NCBI GenBank assembly: GCA_900544985.1
Contig: UQXK01000018.1
Location: 1-31,616 of the forward strand
Reading direction: 5' to 3'
From: an uncultured Eubacteriales bacterium
Lineage (GTDB): Bacteria > Bacillota > Clostridia > Oscillospirales > CAG-272
Length of the DNA: 31,616 bases
Shown: piece by piece, positions 1 through 6,998 of the stretch
Layout of the letters: each line of letters begins with the position of its first letter
How positions within the stretch are numbered: position 1 is the first letter of the stretch
Made by a program: the position numbers and the translations under genes
Notes under the pieces: model-generated
The model's database searches: none
What the model saw: only the letters and a program-made list of their open reading frames with translations
What the model was told of the DNA's origin: nothing

Positions 1-108
1 CCTTAAAAATCCGCACCGTACTTTTCTTGAAAGAAAAGTAGGCAAAAGAACTTTCGTTCCGAACACAGCAATTTATTTTGGCGAAACTTTTGCACCGTTC
101 GGGCGTTC
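1..108 (-). repeat. Dispersed hairpin repeat, copy A (cut by window edge)
   Basis: This is a partial copy of the intergenic repeat family also found at 5640-5971, 13811-14092, 28205-28613 and 31577-31616. It is reversed relative to the copy at 5640. It starts with the reverse of the GCGGATTTTTAAGG module (1-15). Next comes the terminal palindrome, with stem TACTTTTCTT at 19-28 pairing with 31-40 across a 2-nt loop. The linker module follows (41 to about 108: GGCAAAAGAACTTTCG, then TTTATTTTGGCGAAACTTTTG). The neighbouring minus-strand gene reads into it. Its left part lies outside the window, so its gene context is unknown. Confidence 0.8.
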
Positions 109-116
109 ATTTAAAC

Positions 117-335
117 TTATCTGTGAAATCTAACAAGCAAAAACACAAAAACAAGCGTCACCACGGCGCCGATTCCGAAAAGAGCAAAAAAAGCCCCTGT
201 GCCGACAAACGTTTTTAAAAATACCGACACCCACAGAACACTGACGGAAAGAGCGAGCACAATACATATAAGTGTGAGTTTTATATTTGAAGAGAGCGAA
301 TGAGAGCTCTCGACAGACGTTTTTTCGTTTTTCAT
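117..335 (-). CDS. Small two-helix membrane protein, unknown function
   Basis: A 72-residue protein that I do not recognise. A short polar N-terminus rich in Ser and Lys (residues 1-18) is followed by two hydrophobic segments, about 19-41 and 46-68, ending in a short basic tail (RFHR). This predicts a membrane protein with two helices. An AGGGTGG-like ribosome binding site lies 5-6 nt before the ATG. It follows the DUF1294 gene by 24 nt on the same strand, so the two are probably co-transcribed. Repeat copy A starts directly after its stop. The call as a gene rests on the ribosome binding site and clean hydrophobic pattern. Confidence 0.6.
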   Translation of the reverse strand: MKNEKTSVESSHSLSSNIKLTLICIVLALSVSVLWVSVFLKTFVGTGAFFALFGIGAVVTLVFVFLLVRFHR

Positions 336-359
336 TTAATCCACCCTGTAAAATTCACT

Positions 360-659
360 TTATTTCAAACTTGCGATCATCGACATAAGCGCAAGCAAAA
401 AAACAGCCGCCTGCAAAACAAACGATACGTATATCACCAAAGAAAAATAAACCTTTTTTGTTTTATGAGAAAAAATAATTCTTCCCGCCATCGCGCCTGT
501 CGCTCCGCCGAAAACGGAAAAAGCGAGAAGCGTCTTTTCCTTTATCCGCGTTTTACCCGAGAGCGCAAGTTTTTTGTCTATGCCGTAAAGGAAAATCGTC
601 ACGGACGACATAAAAATCAAATAAACCGCGTATACCAAAAAAACAACAAAACCGTACAT
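360..659 (-). CDS. DUF1294 family membrane protein
   Basis: A 99-residue membrane protein of the DUF1294 family, whose function is unknown. The family signature is visible in the middle: a DK pair (GIDKKLAL), then RIKEKTLLAFSVFGG and a G..G.....R motif ending in SHKTKK before the last helix. There are three or so hydrophobic segments. The open frame extends four codons further, to a TTG, but those codons are themselves the ribosome binding site (GAGGTGG). The ATG at 659, 6 nt after it, is therefore the better start. A terminator hairpin for the upstream HPr-like gene lies just ahead, at 680-706. Confidence 0.75.
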   Translation of the reverse strand: MYGFVVFLVYAVYLIFMSSVTIFLYGIDKKLALSGKTRIKEKTLLAFSVFGGATGAMAGRIIFSHKTKKVYFSLVIYVSFVLQAAVFLLALMSMIASLK

Positions 660-679
660 ATGCCACCTCAAAAAACAAA

Positions 680-706
680 CGGCGCGAATACATTATATCC
701 GCGCCG
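680..706 (-). terminator. Intrinsic terminator after HPr-like gene
   Basis: Perfect 7-bp GC-rich stem (CGGCGCG at 680-686, CGCGCCG at 700-706) with a 13-nt loop. Read on the minus strand it is followed by TTTGTTTTTTG. It sits 18 nt after the stop of the HPr-like gene. The loop contains GGATATAATG on the minus strand, a possible -10 box for the DUF1294 gene, but no good -35 accompanies it. Confidence 0.7.
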
Positions 707-724
707 CTTTACGATAAAACGCTA

Positions 725-955
725 TCAGTCTACGATATAGCTCTTTAAGGATTCCATTATATCGTCGCAGTTGTCACTGTGCACCGTAAGAGTTATCGGA
801 TTCATAAGATCAAGGCTGAAAATTCCCATTATAGATTTCGCGTCTACAACATATCTTCCGCTGGAAAGATCGATTTCCGAATCATATTTGCGAACTATTT
901 CCACAAAATCGCGTACTGCTTCTATCGAAGAAAGACGAATTTTTACAGTTTTCAT
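725..955 (-). CDS. HPr-like protein without the catalytic histidine
   Basis: A 76-residue protein with the fold pattern of HPr, the phosphocarrier of the sugar phosphotransferase system. The second half keeps the regulatory-serine region: DAKSIMGIFSLDL at 38-50, where S41 corresponds to Ser46 of HPr. The active-site segment normally reading GIHARPA is replaced by SSIEAVRDF (9-17), and the only histidine in the protein is H59, outside that site. It therefore cannot act as a classical PEP-dependent phosphocarrier. It could be a regulatory or Crh-like protein. It has its own strong promoter (1002-1030), a GGAGG site about 10 nt before the ATG, and its own terminator, so it is monocistronic. Confidence 0.8.
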   Translation of the reverse strand: MKTVKIRLSSIEAVRDFVEIVRKYDSEIDLSSGRYVVDAKSIMGIFSLDLMNPITLTVHSDNCDDIMESLKSYIVD

Positions 956-1001
956 ATAACATCATACCTCCGTAATTTTTATTTTGTTACAATATATTTA
1001 A

Positions 1002-1030
1002 ATAATATCAAATCTGTCTTATATTGTCAA
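1002..1030 (-). promoter_or_regulatory. Sigma-A type promoter of the HPr-like gene
   Basis: On the minus strand TTGACA (1030-1025) and TATTAT (1007-1002) are separated by exactly 17 nt, close to the housekeeping consensus. Predicted transcript start is near 995, giving a leader of about 40 nt. Confidence 0.78.
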
Positions 1031-1043
1031 GCAATTTAAAAAC

Positions 1044-1565
1044 TTAATTTATGACAAAAAGCGTAAAAGAATAAAATATCATATAAAGCGCAAAGACAGA
1101 AAAGATAAGCATCATCCATGCCGCAATCCGGCTTATTCTCATGTACATTCTGAATATGACGGCGGAAAAAAGCAAGACTATGACATATATAAAAGTGGCT
1201 ATAAGAAAGCTTTTCGCCGTATATACAAGAGGTATCCACGCATAGCAGAGAAGAAGCACTGTCGCCGCAAGAAACAGTGAAATCGGCTTTAACTGATTTT
1301 TTCCGTAATACGGCGTAGAGATGATTATTCCCGCGCCCGCCCCCAAAAGAGCATAAAATATTATGTTAAACAGAACCATAAAAAAGAGAGGAAGATAAAA
1401 TTTCGGCTGTACTATTTCCTCGTAAACCTCGGAGTTTATTCCCCCTATCGCAAATATTATTCCCAAAACGGCGCATACCGCCGCACATATTATAACGACA
1501 GTTGTATTTATGCAGGCGCCGTCGCGTGCGATCTGCATTTTTATCTTGTTTATATGTTTTTTCAT
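1044..1565 (-). CDS. TspO/MBR-like membrane protein
   Basis: A 173-residue membrane protein with five hydrophobic segments, matching the length and helix count of the TspO/MBR family (tryptophan-rich sensory protein, binds porphyrins and steroids). Family-like features are the sequence PKFYLPLFFMVLFNIIFYALLGAGAG after the first helix, and the alternating small and hydrophobic pattern of helices 3-5. The match is weak: the many tryptophans usual in TspO are mostly absent, so the ligand is uncertain. The frame is open 30 codons upstream, but GGAGGTG lies 5 nt before the ATG at 1565, which I take as the start. No partner gene adjoins it closely. Confidence 0.55.
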   Translation of the reverse strand: MKKHINKIKMQIARDGACINTTVVIICAAVCAVLGIIFAIGGINSEVYEEIVQPKFYLPLFFMVLFNIIFYALLGAGAGIIISTPYYGKNQLKPISLFLAATVLLLCYAWIPLVYTAKSFLIATFIYVIVLLFSAVIFRMYMRISRIAAWMMLIFSVFALYMIFYSFTLFVIN

Positions 1566-1656
1566 AAAGCACCTCCGCAAAAGTCGTTTTGTGAAATAAT
1601 ATTCCCCGAAACACAAAAATATGAAAAAAACGTATCCTTTAATAAAACAAAGCAAA

Positions 1657-1685
1657 ACACGACCCGATTTTTTAACGGATCGTGT
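1657..1685 (-). terminator. Intrinsic terminator after DUF378 gene
   Basis: Stem ACACGACCCG (1657-1666) pairs with CGGATCGTGT (1676-1685) with one mismatch and a 9-nt loop. T-rich sequence is present on both sides, so it may act in both directions. It follows the DUF378 stop by 17 nt. Confidence 0.55.
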
Positions 1686-1702
1686 TTTTTATTCTGATTT
1701 TC

Positions 1703-1918
1703 TCAGTCTTTACTGTGCGCGGGAAGTTCTTCTCTCGAACGGAAAAGGAGCGATATGCACCAAATTCCCGCAAGAGCCACTACCGTGTAGATGATTCTGC
1801 TGGCAAGAGCCGCGCTGCCGCCGAATATCCAAGATACGACATCAAAGCCGAAAAGACCGATACTTCCCCAGTTGAGTGAACCTATTATAACAAGCACAAG
1901 AGCTATTCTGTCAAGCAT
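1703..1918 (-). CDS. DUF378 family small membrane protein
   Basis: A 71-residue protein with two transmembrane helices, recognisable as DUF378 by LVIIGSLNWGSIGLFGFD (9-26) and the following VSWIFGG. The function of this family is unknown. A GAGGT ribosome binding site precedes the ATG by 6 nt. It is transcribed divergently from trmB, across about 245 nt of AT-rich DNA (1919-2163). I see no convincing minus-strand promoter in that DNA. Confidence 0.8.
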   Translation of the reverse strand: MLDRIALVLVIIGSLNWGSIGLFGFDVVSWIFGGSAALASRIIYTVVALAGIWCISLLFRSREELPAHSKD

Positions 1919-2093
1919 ATTTATACCTCGTTTATATTTATAACAATTTTTTATTTATTTCATTTTACGCGGTCTACGTATATTTTTACCCGAAGCATAG
2001 ATTTTATACGTGAAAGATAAAACAATATAAAAACACAGATAAAAATAAAAACAGCGCCGATTTTCTCAAAAAAATCAAAAATCACTATGGATA

Positions 2094-2121
2094 TTTCCGT
2101 TTTCATATGATAATATATAGT
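2094..2121 (+). promoter_or_regulatory. Possible trmB promoter
   Basis: TTTCCG (2094-2099), a 16-nt spacer, then TATAGT (2116-2121). A start near 2128 would exclude the upstream ATG at 2107 and support the trmB start at 2164. The -35 box is poor. Confidence 0.35.
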
Positions 2122-2163
2122 TTAGACATGATTTTTTATTTTAATTCAAAAAGGAAAAACAAA

Positions 2164-2847
2164 ATGCGCGTAAGAAAAAAGAAAAACGGCGATGTAAGAT
2201 TTGACGCCTGCCGGGAACTTTACATAGATTTTGACAAAACAGAGGCGGAACAGGCGGCAAAAAACTCAAATTCCGATTACAAAAAGCTTTCTCTTAAAGA
2301 GATTTTCCCCGGATTTGATAAATTCCGCGTCGAAATAGGCTGCGGAAAAGGGACTTTTATAACCGAAACCGCAAAAAGAAATCCGGATACGGCATTTATC
2401 GCTGTGGAAAGAGTACGCGACGTGGCTATTTTCGCCTCCGAAAAAATAATGGCGGAAAAACTTGACAACGTAAAATTTATCTGCGCAGACGCCGCGCTTC
2501 TTCCCGTTCTTTTCGAAGAAAAAGCTTTCGAAACGATATATATAAATTTCTGCGATCCGTGGCCGAAGGCGCGCCACGCCAAAAGAAGACTCACAAGCGA
2601 AGGTTATCTTCTCCTTTTTAAGAGAATACTTTGCGACGACGGAAAAATAGAGTTCAAAACAGACAACGCTGGACTTTTCGAATTTTCTCTCGAAGAATTT
2701 CCGAAGGCGGGCTTCGATATGAAAAATATCACAAGGGATCTGCATGCAAGCGAATTTGCAAAAGAAAATATAGAGACCGAGTATGAGAGAAACTTCTCCG
2801 CCAAAGGATTTAAAATAAACCGCCTCGAAGCTTACAAAAATAACTGA
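2164..2847 (+). CDS. trmB: tRNA (guanine-N7-)-methyltransferase TrmB
   Basis: A 227-residue cytoplasmic SAM-dependent enzyme that methylates N7 of G46 in tRNA. The SAM-binding motif VEIGCGKGTF is at about 56-65. The TrmB signature CDPWPKARHAKRRL spans about 130-143. The late TD motif is present as FKTDNAGLF. The frame is open 19 codons upstream to an ATG at 2107. Two things favour 2164: it has AAAGGA just before it, and a family-typical MRVRKK opening. A possible promoter would also place the transcript start downstream of 2107. It is followed by rpmB, which has a separate promoter. No hairpin terminator is obvious after the stop. Confidence 0.93.
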   Translation: MRVRKKKNGDVRFDACRELYIDFDKTEAEQAAKNSNSDYKKLSLKEIFPGFDKFRVEIGCGKGTFITETAKRNPDTAFIAVERVRDVAIFASEKIMAEKLDNVKFICADAALLPVLFEEKAFETIYINFCDPWPKARHAKRRLTSEGYLLLFKRILCDDGKIEFKTDNAGLFEFSLEEFPKAGFDMKNITRDLHASEFAKENIETEYERNFSAKGFKINRLEAYKNN

Positions 2848-2926
2848 CGGAATTGACGTTTTTTCTATATTTGCGGCGATTTTAAGACTATTATCCAAAA
2901 CTTTTTGTATATAAAGAAAAAAATAC

Positions 2927-2955
2927 TTGATTTTTCTTTTTTCTTATGATATAAT
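2927..2955 (+). promoter_or_regulatory. Strong sigma-A promoter of rpmB
   Basis: TTGATT (2927-2932) and a perfect TATAAT (2950-2955) with 17-nt spacing in a T-rich context. The predicted start near 2962 gives a leader of about 80 nt before rpmB, in which I see no riboswitch-like structure. Confidence 0.8.
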
Positions 2956-3044
2956 TTAGTTCGCTATGTTGCAATGGATTCATAAATCGTTATTATTACG
3001 GTTTATTTTTTCTAAATGAATTTTAAAAATGGAGGTGTGCAGAT

Positions 3045-3230
3045 ATGGCAAAATGTATGTATTGCGGCAAGGGCGTTACATTCGGACACAATGTTTCCCA
3101 CTCCAACCGCAAAACCGGCAGAACCTGGAAGCCTAATATCAGAAAGGTCAGCGCCGTTGTCAACGGAGAGCACAAGACAGTTTCGATCTGTTCCCGTTGC
3201 CTTCGCTCGGGCAAGGTCGAAAGAAGCTGA
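3045..3230 (+). CDS. rpmB: 50S ribosomal protein bL28
   Basis: A 61-residue large-subunit protein. Characteristic features are GKGVTFGHNVSHSNRKT (8-24), RTWKPNIRKV (26-35) and the C-terminal LRSGKVE. It is the zinc-binding form, with C4/C7 and C49/C52 as two CxxC pairs. GGAGGTG lies about 8 nt before the ATG. It stands alone between its own promoter (2927-2955) and a terminator (3259-3283), as is usual for rpmB in Bacillota. Confidence 0.97.
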   Translation: MAKCMYCGKGVTFGHNVSHSNRKTGRTWKPNIRKVSAVVNGEHKTVSICSRCLRSGKVERS

Positions 3231-3258
3231 AAACGCCTCGCGTAGAAAAAACATAAGA

Positions 3259-3283
3259 AAGCCCCTTCATATTGAAGGGGCTT
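3259..3283 (+). terminator. Intrinsic terminator of rpmB
   Basis: Perfect 11-bp stem (AAGCCCCTTCA at 3259-3269, TGAAGGGGCTT at 3273-3283) with a 3-nt loop, 28 nt after the rpmB stop. The T-run is short (TCTTTACC). The rest of 3284-3445 shows nothing I can name beyond a loose GGTTGA/TCAACC inverted repeat around 3328-3358. Confidence 0.75.
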
Positions 3284-3445
3284 CTTTACCGTCAGGCGTA
3301 TATATTTTATACAAACAATTTCGCAGGCGGTTGACGTTGCCCTACGCTCTGATTCAACCGTCAAAACGTGATCGGTCGGGATTTTACATCTTGCTCCGAT
3401 TTAAGTAATTTTTTAAAAGCGTTTCGTATATACCGAGGTATAAAT

Positions 3446-4144
3446 TTGAATTATTTTCTTATAAACAAGAACCTGCCCGATTTTTATATAAAAAGATTGT
3501 CACAATACGGATTTTGCATACCGGCACCGGAAAACGGGGACCTCGACTTTCCCGTATCGACACATCCCGATATGCTCGCGGCAAGAGTAAAAAACAAACT
3601 TTTCATTCACGCTTCCGATATAAGACTCAATTCCGCACTTTCAAAGCTCGGCGCGTCATTTACTCTTTCCCGCACGGAAATATCCGCAAAGTACCCTAAC
3701 GATATCTCTCTCAACCTGTTCTGCATGGGAGACAAGATTTTTGCAAACGAAAAATATATGAGCAAAGAGGTAAAATCGTTTGCGACGCTTTCGGGCATGG
3801 AAATAATAAACGTCGCGCAAGGGTATGCAAAATGTTCGACAATGCTTCTCCGCGACGCAATAGTTACTGCTGACACATCCATATATACCGCCGCAAAGGA
3901 ACACGGCATAGATTCCCTCTTGATAACGCCCGGAGGAATAGACATAGAAAAATACGATACAGGATTTATCGGCGGCGCCTCCGCAAGCATAAGCGACGGC
4001 AAAGTTGCCGTGTTCGGCGATATCTCAAAACACCCCGACGGATACAATATACGCGATTTCGCCTACAAGCATGATACGGAGATAGTTTCATTGGGAAGCG
4101 GAAATCTGTTCGATTACGGCGGAATCGTCCGTTTCACCGCTTGA
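3446..4144 (+). CDS. DUF6873 family protein (predicted GME-fold)
   Basis: A 232-residue protein of the DUF6873 family. The family is grouped structurally with guanidino-group-modifying enzymes (arginine deiminase-like fold), but no reaction is established. Recognisable blocks are PVSTHPDMLAAR, GYAKCSTMLL with a potentially catalytic Cys, AIVTADTSIYTAAKEHGID and the glycine-rich FIGGASASISDGKVAVFGDI. I place the start at the TTG at 3446. GAGGT at 3435-3439 lies 6 nt before it, and the protein then begins NYFLINKNLPD, as family members do. The longer frame from the GTG at 3368 has no ribosome binding site. Confidence 0.75.
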   Translation: MNYFLINKNLPDFYIKRLSQYGFCIPAPENGDLDFPVSTHPDMLAARVKNKLFIHASDIRLNSALSKLGASFTLSRTEISAKYPNDISLNLFCMGDKIFANEKYMSKEVKSFATLSGMEIINVAQGYAKCSTMLLRDAIVTADTSIYTAAKEHGIDSLLITPGGIDIEKYDTGFIGGASASISDGKVAVFGDISKHPDGYNIRDFAYKHDTEIVSLGSGNLFDYGGIVRFTA

Positions 4145-4169
4145 CTTCAATATATTATTGTGCTAATAT
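4141..4169 (+). promoter_or_regulatory. Sigma-A promoter of the esterase gene
   Basis: TTGACT (4141-4146), 17-nt spacer, TAATAT (4164-4169). It overlaps the stop codon of the DUF6873 gene. Predicted start near 4176, giving a leader of about 95 nt. Confidence 0.68.
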
Positions 4170-4186
4170 ATCTCATAAATAATACT

Positions 4187-4239
4187 TTGCCGTTTTTAAT
4201 CGGAGATAAAAAATCACGGTTTTTAAATTCCGACGGCAA
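4187..4239 (+). other. Possible leader stem in the esterase mRNA
   Basis: TTGCCGT (4187-4193) pairs with ACGGCAA (4233-4239), and inside it CGGA (4201-4204) pairs with TCCG (4229-4232) across an asymmetric bulge. It lies between the promoter and the ribosome binding site. No T-run follows, so it is not a terminator. It is too simple to assign to a known riboswitch class. Confidence 0.3.
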
Positions 4240-4271
4240 GATAAAAAAATATTAAAATAAGGAAGAAAAAA

Positions 4272-5117
4272 ATGATTCACACTTCTGTCGAAACATATAA
4301 CCTCATACTGAATTATCCCCGTGCGACGCTCACGGCTTACATTGCAGGCGCCGAAGAGGATATGAAGTACAACTACAAAAGAAAAGCCATTCTCATCTGC
4401 CCCGGCGGCGCATATGCATTTTGCTCCAACCGTGAAGGCGAACCGATAGCGGAATCCTTCCTCGCTGCCGGATACAATGCATTCGTTCTCGATTATTCCG
4501 TACATAACAAAAATGAAAAAGGCAAAAAATTCCCCGGTCAGCTCGTCGAGGCTGCTATGGCAATGAAATTCATAAGAGACAACGCGGAAAAATTCAAGAT
4601 AGATCCCGATTATGTATTTGTAATAGGATTTTCCGCAGGCGGACACCTCGCCGCAAGTCTCGGAACACTCTACAACAGCAAATATGTGACGGACGCCATC
4701 GAAATGCCCGAAAACTACGCAAGACCTACGGGTATGATACTCGCTTATCCCGTTATCTCCTCGGGAGAATATGCTCACCGCGGTTCTTTTGACAATATAC
4801 TTTTCGACGAAAAAGACAGCGAAGAAGCACGCGCAAAAGTTTCAATAGAAAATTGCGTCACAAAAGACACTGTTCCCGCTTTCGTTTGGCACACAAGAGA
4901 AGATACAACCGTTCCCGTAGAAAATTCCATAATACTTGCAGGCGCGCTCGCAAAGGAAAATATACCTTTCGAGCTTCACATATACCCCTACGGAGGTCAC
5001 GGCGCTTCTCTCTCCAACAGAATAGTAGGTTGGAACAATCCGACTATATCCGCGTGGTTCGGCGACGCGCTCCGCTGGATGGACACAATAGCTCCCGTCA
5101 AAAAAGAAGAAAACTGA
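4272..5117 (+). CDS. Alpha/beta-hydrolase, acetylesterase/xylan-esterase-like
   Basis: A 281-residue alpha/beta-hydrolase of the BD-FAE/acetylesterase type. The oxyanion-hole segment is CPGGAYAFCS (43-52), and the nucleophile is S121 in GFSAGG. D211 (in HTREDTTVP) and H243 (in YGGHG) complete the triad. There is no signal peptide, so it should act in the cytosol. Close relatives remove acetyl groups from plant-derived oligosaccharides; the exact substrate cannot be read from the sequence. AAGGA lies about 8 nt before the ATG. It has its own promoter (4141-4169). The neighbouring genes are unrelated, although rhamnose and GH28 genes elsewhere in the window suggest a plant-glycan role. Confidence 0.85.
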   Translation: MIHTSVETYNLILNYPRATLTAYIAGAEEDMKYNYKRKAILICPGGAYAFCSNREGEPIAESFLAAGYNAFVLDYSVHNKNEKGKKFPGQLVEAAMAMKFIRDNAEKFKIDPDYVFVIGFSAGGHLAASLGTLYNSKYVTDAIEMPENYARPTGMILAYPVISSGEYAHRGSFDNILFDEKDSEEARAKVSIENCVTKDTVPAFVWHTREDTTVPVENSIILAGALAKENIPFELHIYPYGGHGASLSNRIVGWNNPTISAWFGDALRWMDTIAPVKKEEN

Positions 5118-5229
5118 GATTCTCTTAAATCTTACAGAAGATTTTCACAGTAAAATCACAATAGACGTCATCTCTTTATAAATTCTTTCACGGTACGCGC
5201 CGTAAAGTAAAATCGGGGAGGTAAAAAAC

Positions 5230-5634
5230 ATGAAATGGTTTTCAGGGCTTAAAAGAAACGTGCGGATATTCATAACGGTTATTTCATATCTGCCGTTTGT
5301 AATTATTTCAACGCTTGCCGACGGCGACGTTGAAAATCTTTCAGGCTTCATGTACGCCGTTTCACTCATCTTTATAATCTTACCGATAATTATCACGGTT
5401 TTTGCCGTAAAGGCGGACAAAAAGGAAAGAAGAGAAAAACAAGCTCAATTCCTGAAAGAAATGAATGAAATTTCAGAGCGAAAAAGGGCGGAAGAAAAAG
5501 AAGAAATCATCGCAAAGAAACTTAGCATGATTGCGGACAAAAAATGTCCCTCTTGCGGCGGAACTATCGGCTACAACGAAAAAACCGATACATACGCTTG
5601 CGATTTCTGCGGAACACCTTTTTCATTGAAGTGA
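5230..5634 (+). CDS. Two-helix membrane protein with coiled coil and C-terminal zinc ribbon
   Basis: A 134-residue protein of unknown function. It has two hydrophobic helices (about 12-30 and 40-61), then a highly charged Lys/Glu-rich segment predicted to be a coiled coil (62-103). A zinc ribbon closes the protein: C106-PS-C109 and C124-DF-C127, followed by GTPFSLK. The likely topology is a membrane anchor with a cytosolic zinc-binding head. GGGGAGGT precedes the ATG by about 7 nt. It is separated from the esterase by 112 nt without an obvious terminator. Repeat copy B begins right after its stop. Confidence 0.75.
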   Translation: MKWFSGLKRNVRIFITVISYLPFVIISTLADGDVENLSGFMYAVSLIFIILPIIITVFAVKADKKERREKQAQFLKEMNEISERKRAEEKEEIIAKKLSMIADKKCPSCGGTIGYNEKTDTYACDFCGTPFSLK

Positions 5635-5639
5635 TGTAT

Positions 5640-5971
5640 TCGGTGCGAAAGTTTTGCGGATTTTTAAGGGGATTTTAGGGGGAGCACCTTAAAGCGGAGG
5701 TCCCCTCACGGCAGTTCCAACATATATCGGCAAATTAAAAAAAGCACGGCGTTGCCGTGCTTTTTGTGTGTCATTATCAGTCGGGGCTATCCGCCCCAAA
5801 CCCTGACACAAGAAACTTTTCGGGAAAAGTTTCTTGGAACTTCAAAAGCTTCGCTAAAATAAATTGATGTTTTCGGTGCGAAGTTCTTTGGAACTTCAAA
5901 AGCTTCGCCAAAATGAAGTGGCGTGTTCGGTGCGAAGTTCTCGTGTCTACCTTTCTTTCAAGAAAGGTAAG
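5640..5971 (+). repeat. Dispersed hairpin repeat, copy B
   Basis: Module order from left to right: a degenerate GCGGATTTTTAAGGGG module (5645-5735), a terminator hairpin (5743-5761), a GGGGC/GCCCC hairpin (5783-5787 with 5793-5797), and a 13-bp hairpin (5809-5821 with 5824-5836, loop GG). A 54-bp linker follows, present twice in tandem (5837-5890, 5891-5944). The terminal palindrome is last (5948-5957 with 5960-5969). The copy lies between convergent genes. Its right end overlaps the 3' end of the spoIIP homologue, whose stop codon is inside the palindrome. Confidence 0.85.
5743..5765 (+). terminator. Terminator module of repeat copy B
   Basis: AGCACGGC (5743-5750), 3-nt loop, GCCGTGCT (5754-5761), then TTTT. 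The A-run before it (5737-5743) gives a T-tail on the other strand too, so it can work in both directions. It is the first hairpin terminator after the zinc-ribbon gene. Confidence 0.8.
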
Positions 5972-6935
5972 TTACAAGCTCGGAGAATGCCTTGCAAAAC
6001 AGTTCCGATGACAGTAGTGCACTGTCGATACTGTTTGCCGCCCCGCCGATTTCAAGCGTCAAAACGGGAATATCGCCGACCTCGCAAAGCGTTCCGCTTT
6101 TTATATCCGTCGGCATAACGCAAAATCTGTTTTTCTTTTGAAGAGATGAAAAAACGGTGTCGGACACAGCGAGATCCACCGCGACATTTCTGCCGCTTCC
6201 GCCGACGCAAAAACGCATTTGCGCCGCTTCTTTTCCGTTCAATTCAAAAACGGGAGAAACAAAATTTCCCTCTCCGTCAAAATATATTCCGCGCCTCACA
6301 TCTATTATATACTTTACATCTTTGTGATTTTTCAGACACTCGTTTACAGCTTTTGCAGCTTTTTCATAGCTCTTGTATGTGGAAGTATTTCCTACATCGA
6401 CATAAAGTGCCCCAACACCGAGAGAAGAAAGCTTTGTGGCTATGTTCTTTGCGCAAGTATCAACACATTCTGTCTCATTGCCGCCGGGATAATCCCCCTC
6501 TATATAATCGGGAACATCTTTCAAATACTCTTCAAATCCGCGGGAACATATAACAAGCACGGATATTTTTCCTTCCGAAACACGTTCAAAATTGTATACA
6601 GACGGGAAAAGATCTATATCCGTATCTCCGTCATACATCTTTCCGAGCGTCACGGCGCTCATATCCTTTTTTATTATTTTTCGCGAGCCTTCGGGAACAA
6701 CCGACGGCTCGTTTGTTTTTATCAAAGAGTCATTTGTTCCCGTCGTTTCGGAAGGCGCCGTCGTTTTTGCAAATGAGGAAAGAAGCGCCTTCCCGCTTCT
6801 GTATATCACAAAAACAAGTGCTGTCACCGCCAAAACGGAAATGACCGTCACTATTATCTTTATATTGTTTCCGCCCCTCTTTTTCCGAGGTTTTATATAC
6901 GGCAGAATATCTTTCGTCGGCAAATTACCGTTCAT
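5958..6935 (-). CDS. spoIIP: SpoIIP homologue, catalytic histidines replaced by arginine
   Basis: A 325-residue protein with an N-terminal membrane anchor (about 25-46) and an extracytoplasmic SpoIIP-type domain (about 122-325). SpoIIP is the peptidoglycan amidase/endopeptidase of the DMP engulfment complex. Family landmarks align, but the usual YxTHxTESY reads ICSRGFEEY (R132) and the usual DIHRD reads DVRRG (R214). The late LEIGG glutamate (E295) is kept. Both zinc/catalytic histidines are thus missing. Position right behind gpr matches spoIIP in other spore formers. GGAGG precedes the ATG at 6935 by 8 nt; a TTG one codon earlier is less likely. The last residues, TYLS and stop, are encoded by the repeat palindrome. 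Confidence 0.82.
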   Translation of the reverse strand: MNGNLPTKDILPYIKPRKKRGGNNIKIIVTVISVLAVTALVFVIYRSGKALLSSFAKTTAPSETTGTNDSLIKTNEPSVVPEGSRKIIKKDMSAVTLGKMYDGDTDIDLFPSVYNFERVSEGKISVLVICSRGFEEYLKDVPDYIEGDYPGGNETECVDTCAKNIATKLSSLGVGALYVDVGNTSTYKSYEKAAKAVNECLKNHKDVKYIIDVRRGIYFDGEGNFVSPVFELNGKEAAQMRFCVGGSGRNVAVDLAVSDTVFSSLQKKNRFCVMPTDIKSGTLCEVGDIPVLTLEIGGAANSIDSALLSSELFCKAFSELVTYLS

Positions 6936-6998
6936 CAAAACGACCTCCGCAAATAAATATCTTTATTGAAAATATATATTGCGGAAATCTCATTTTAA

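Noticed and set aside
2266..2898. 210-residue minus-strand frame opposite trmB
   Set aside because: It overlaps trmB entirely, lacks a ribosome binding site, and its peptide has no recognisable pattern.
5837..5944. Two 54-nt direct repeats considered as a small CRISPR array
   Set aside because: Only two units, directly adjacent with no spacer, and part of the dispersed repeat; no cas gene is present.
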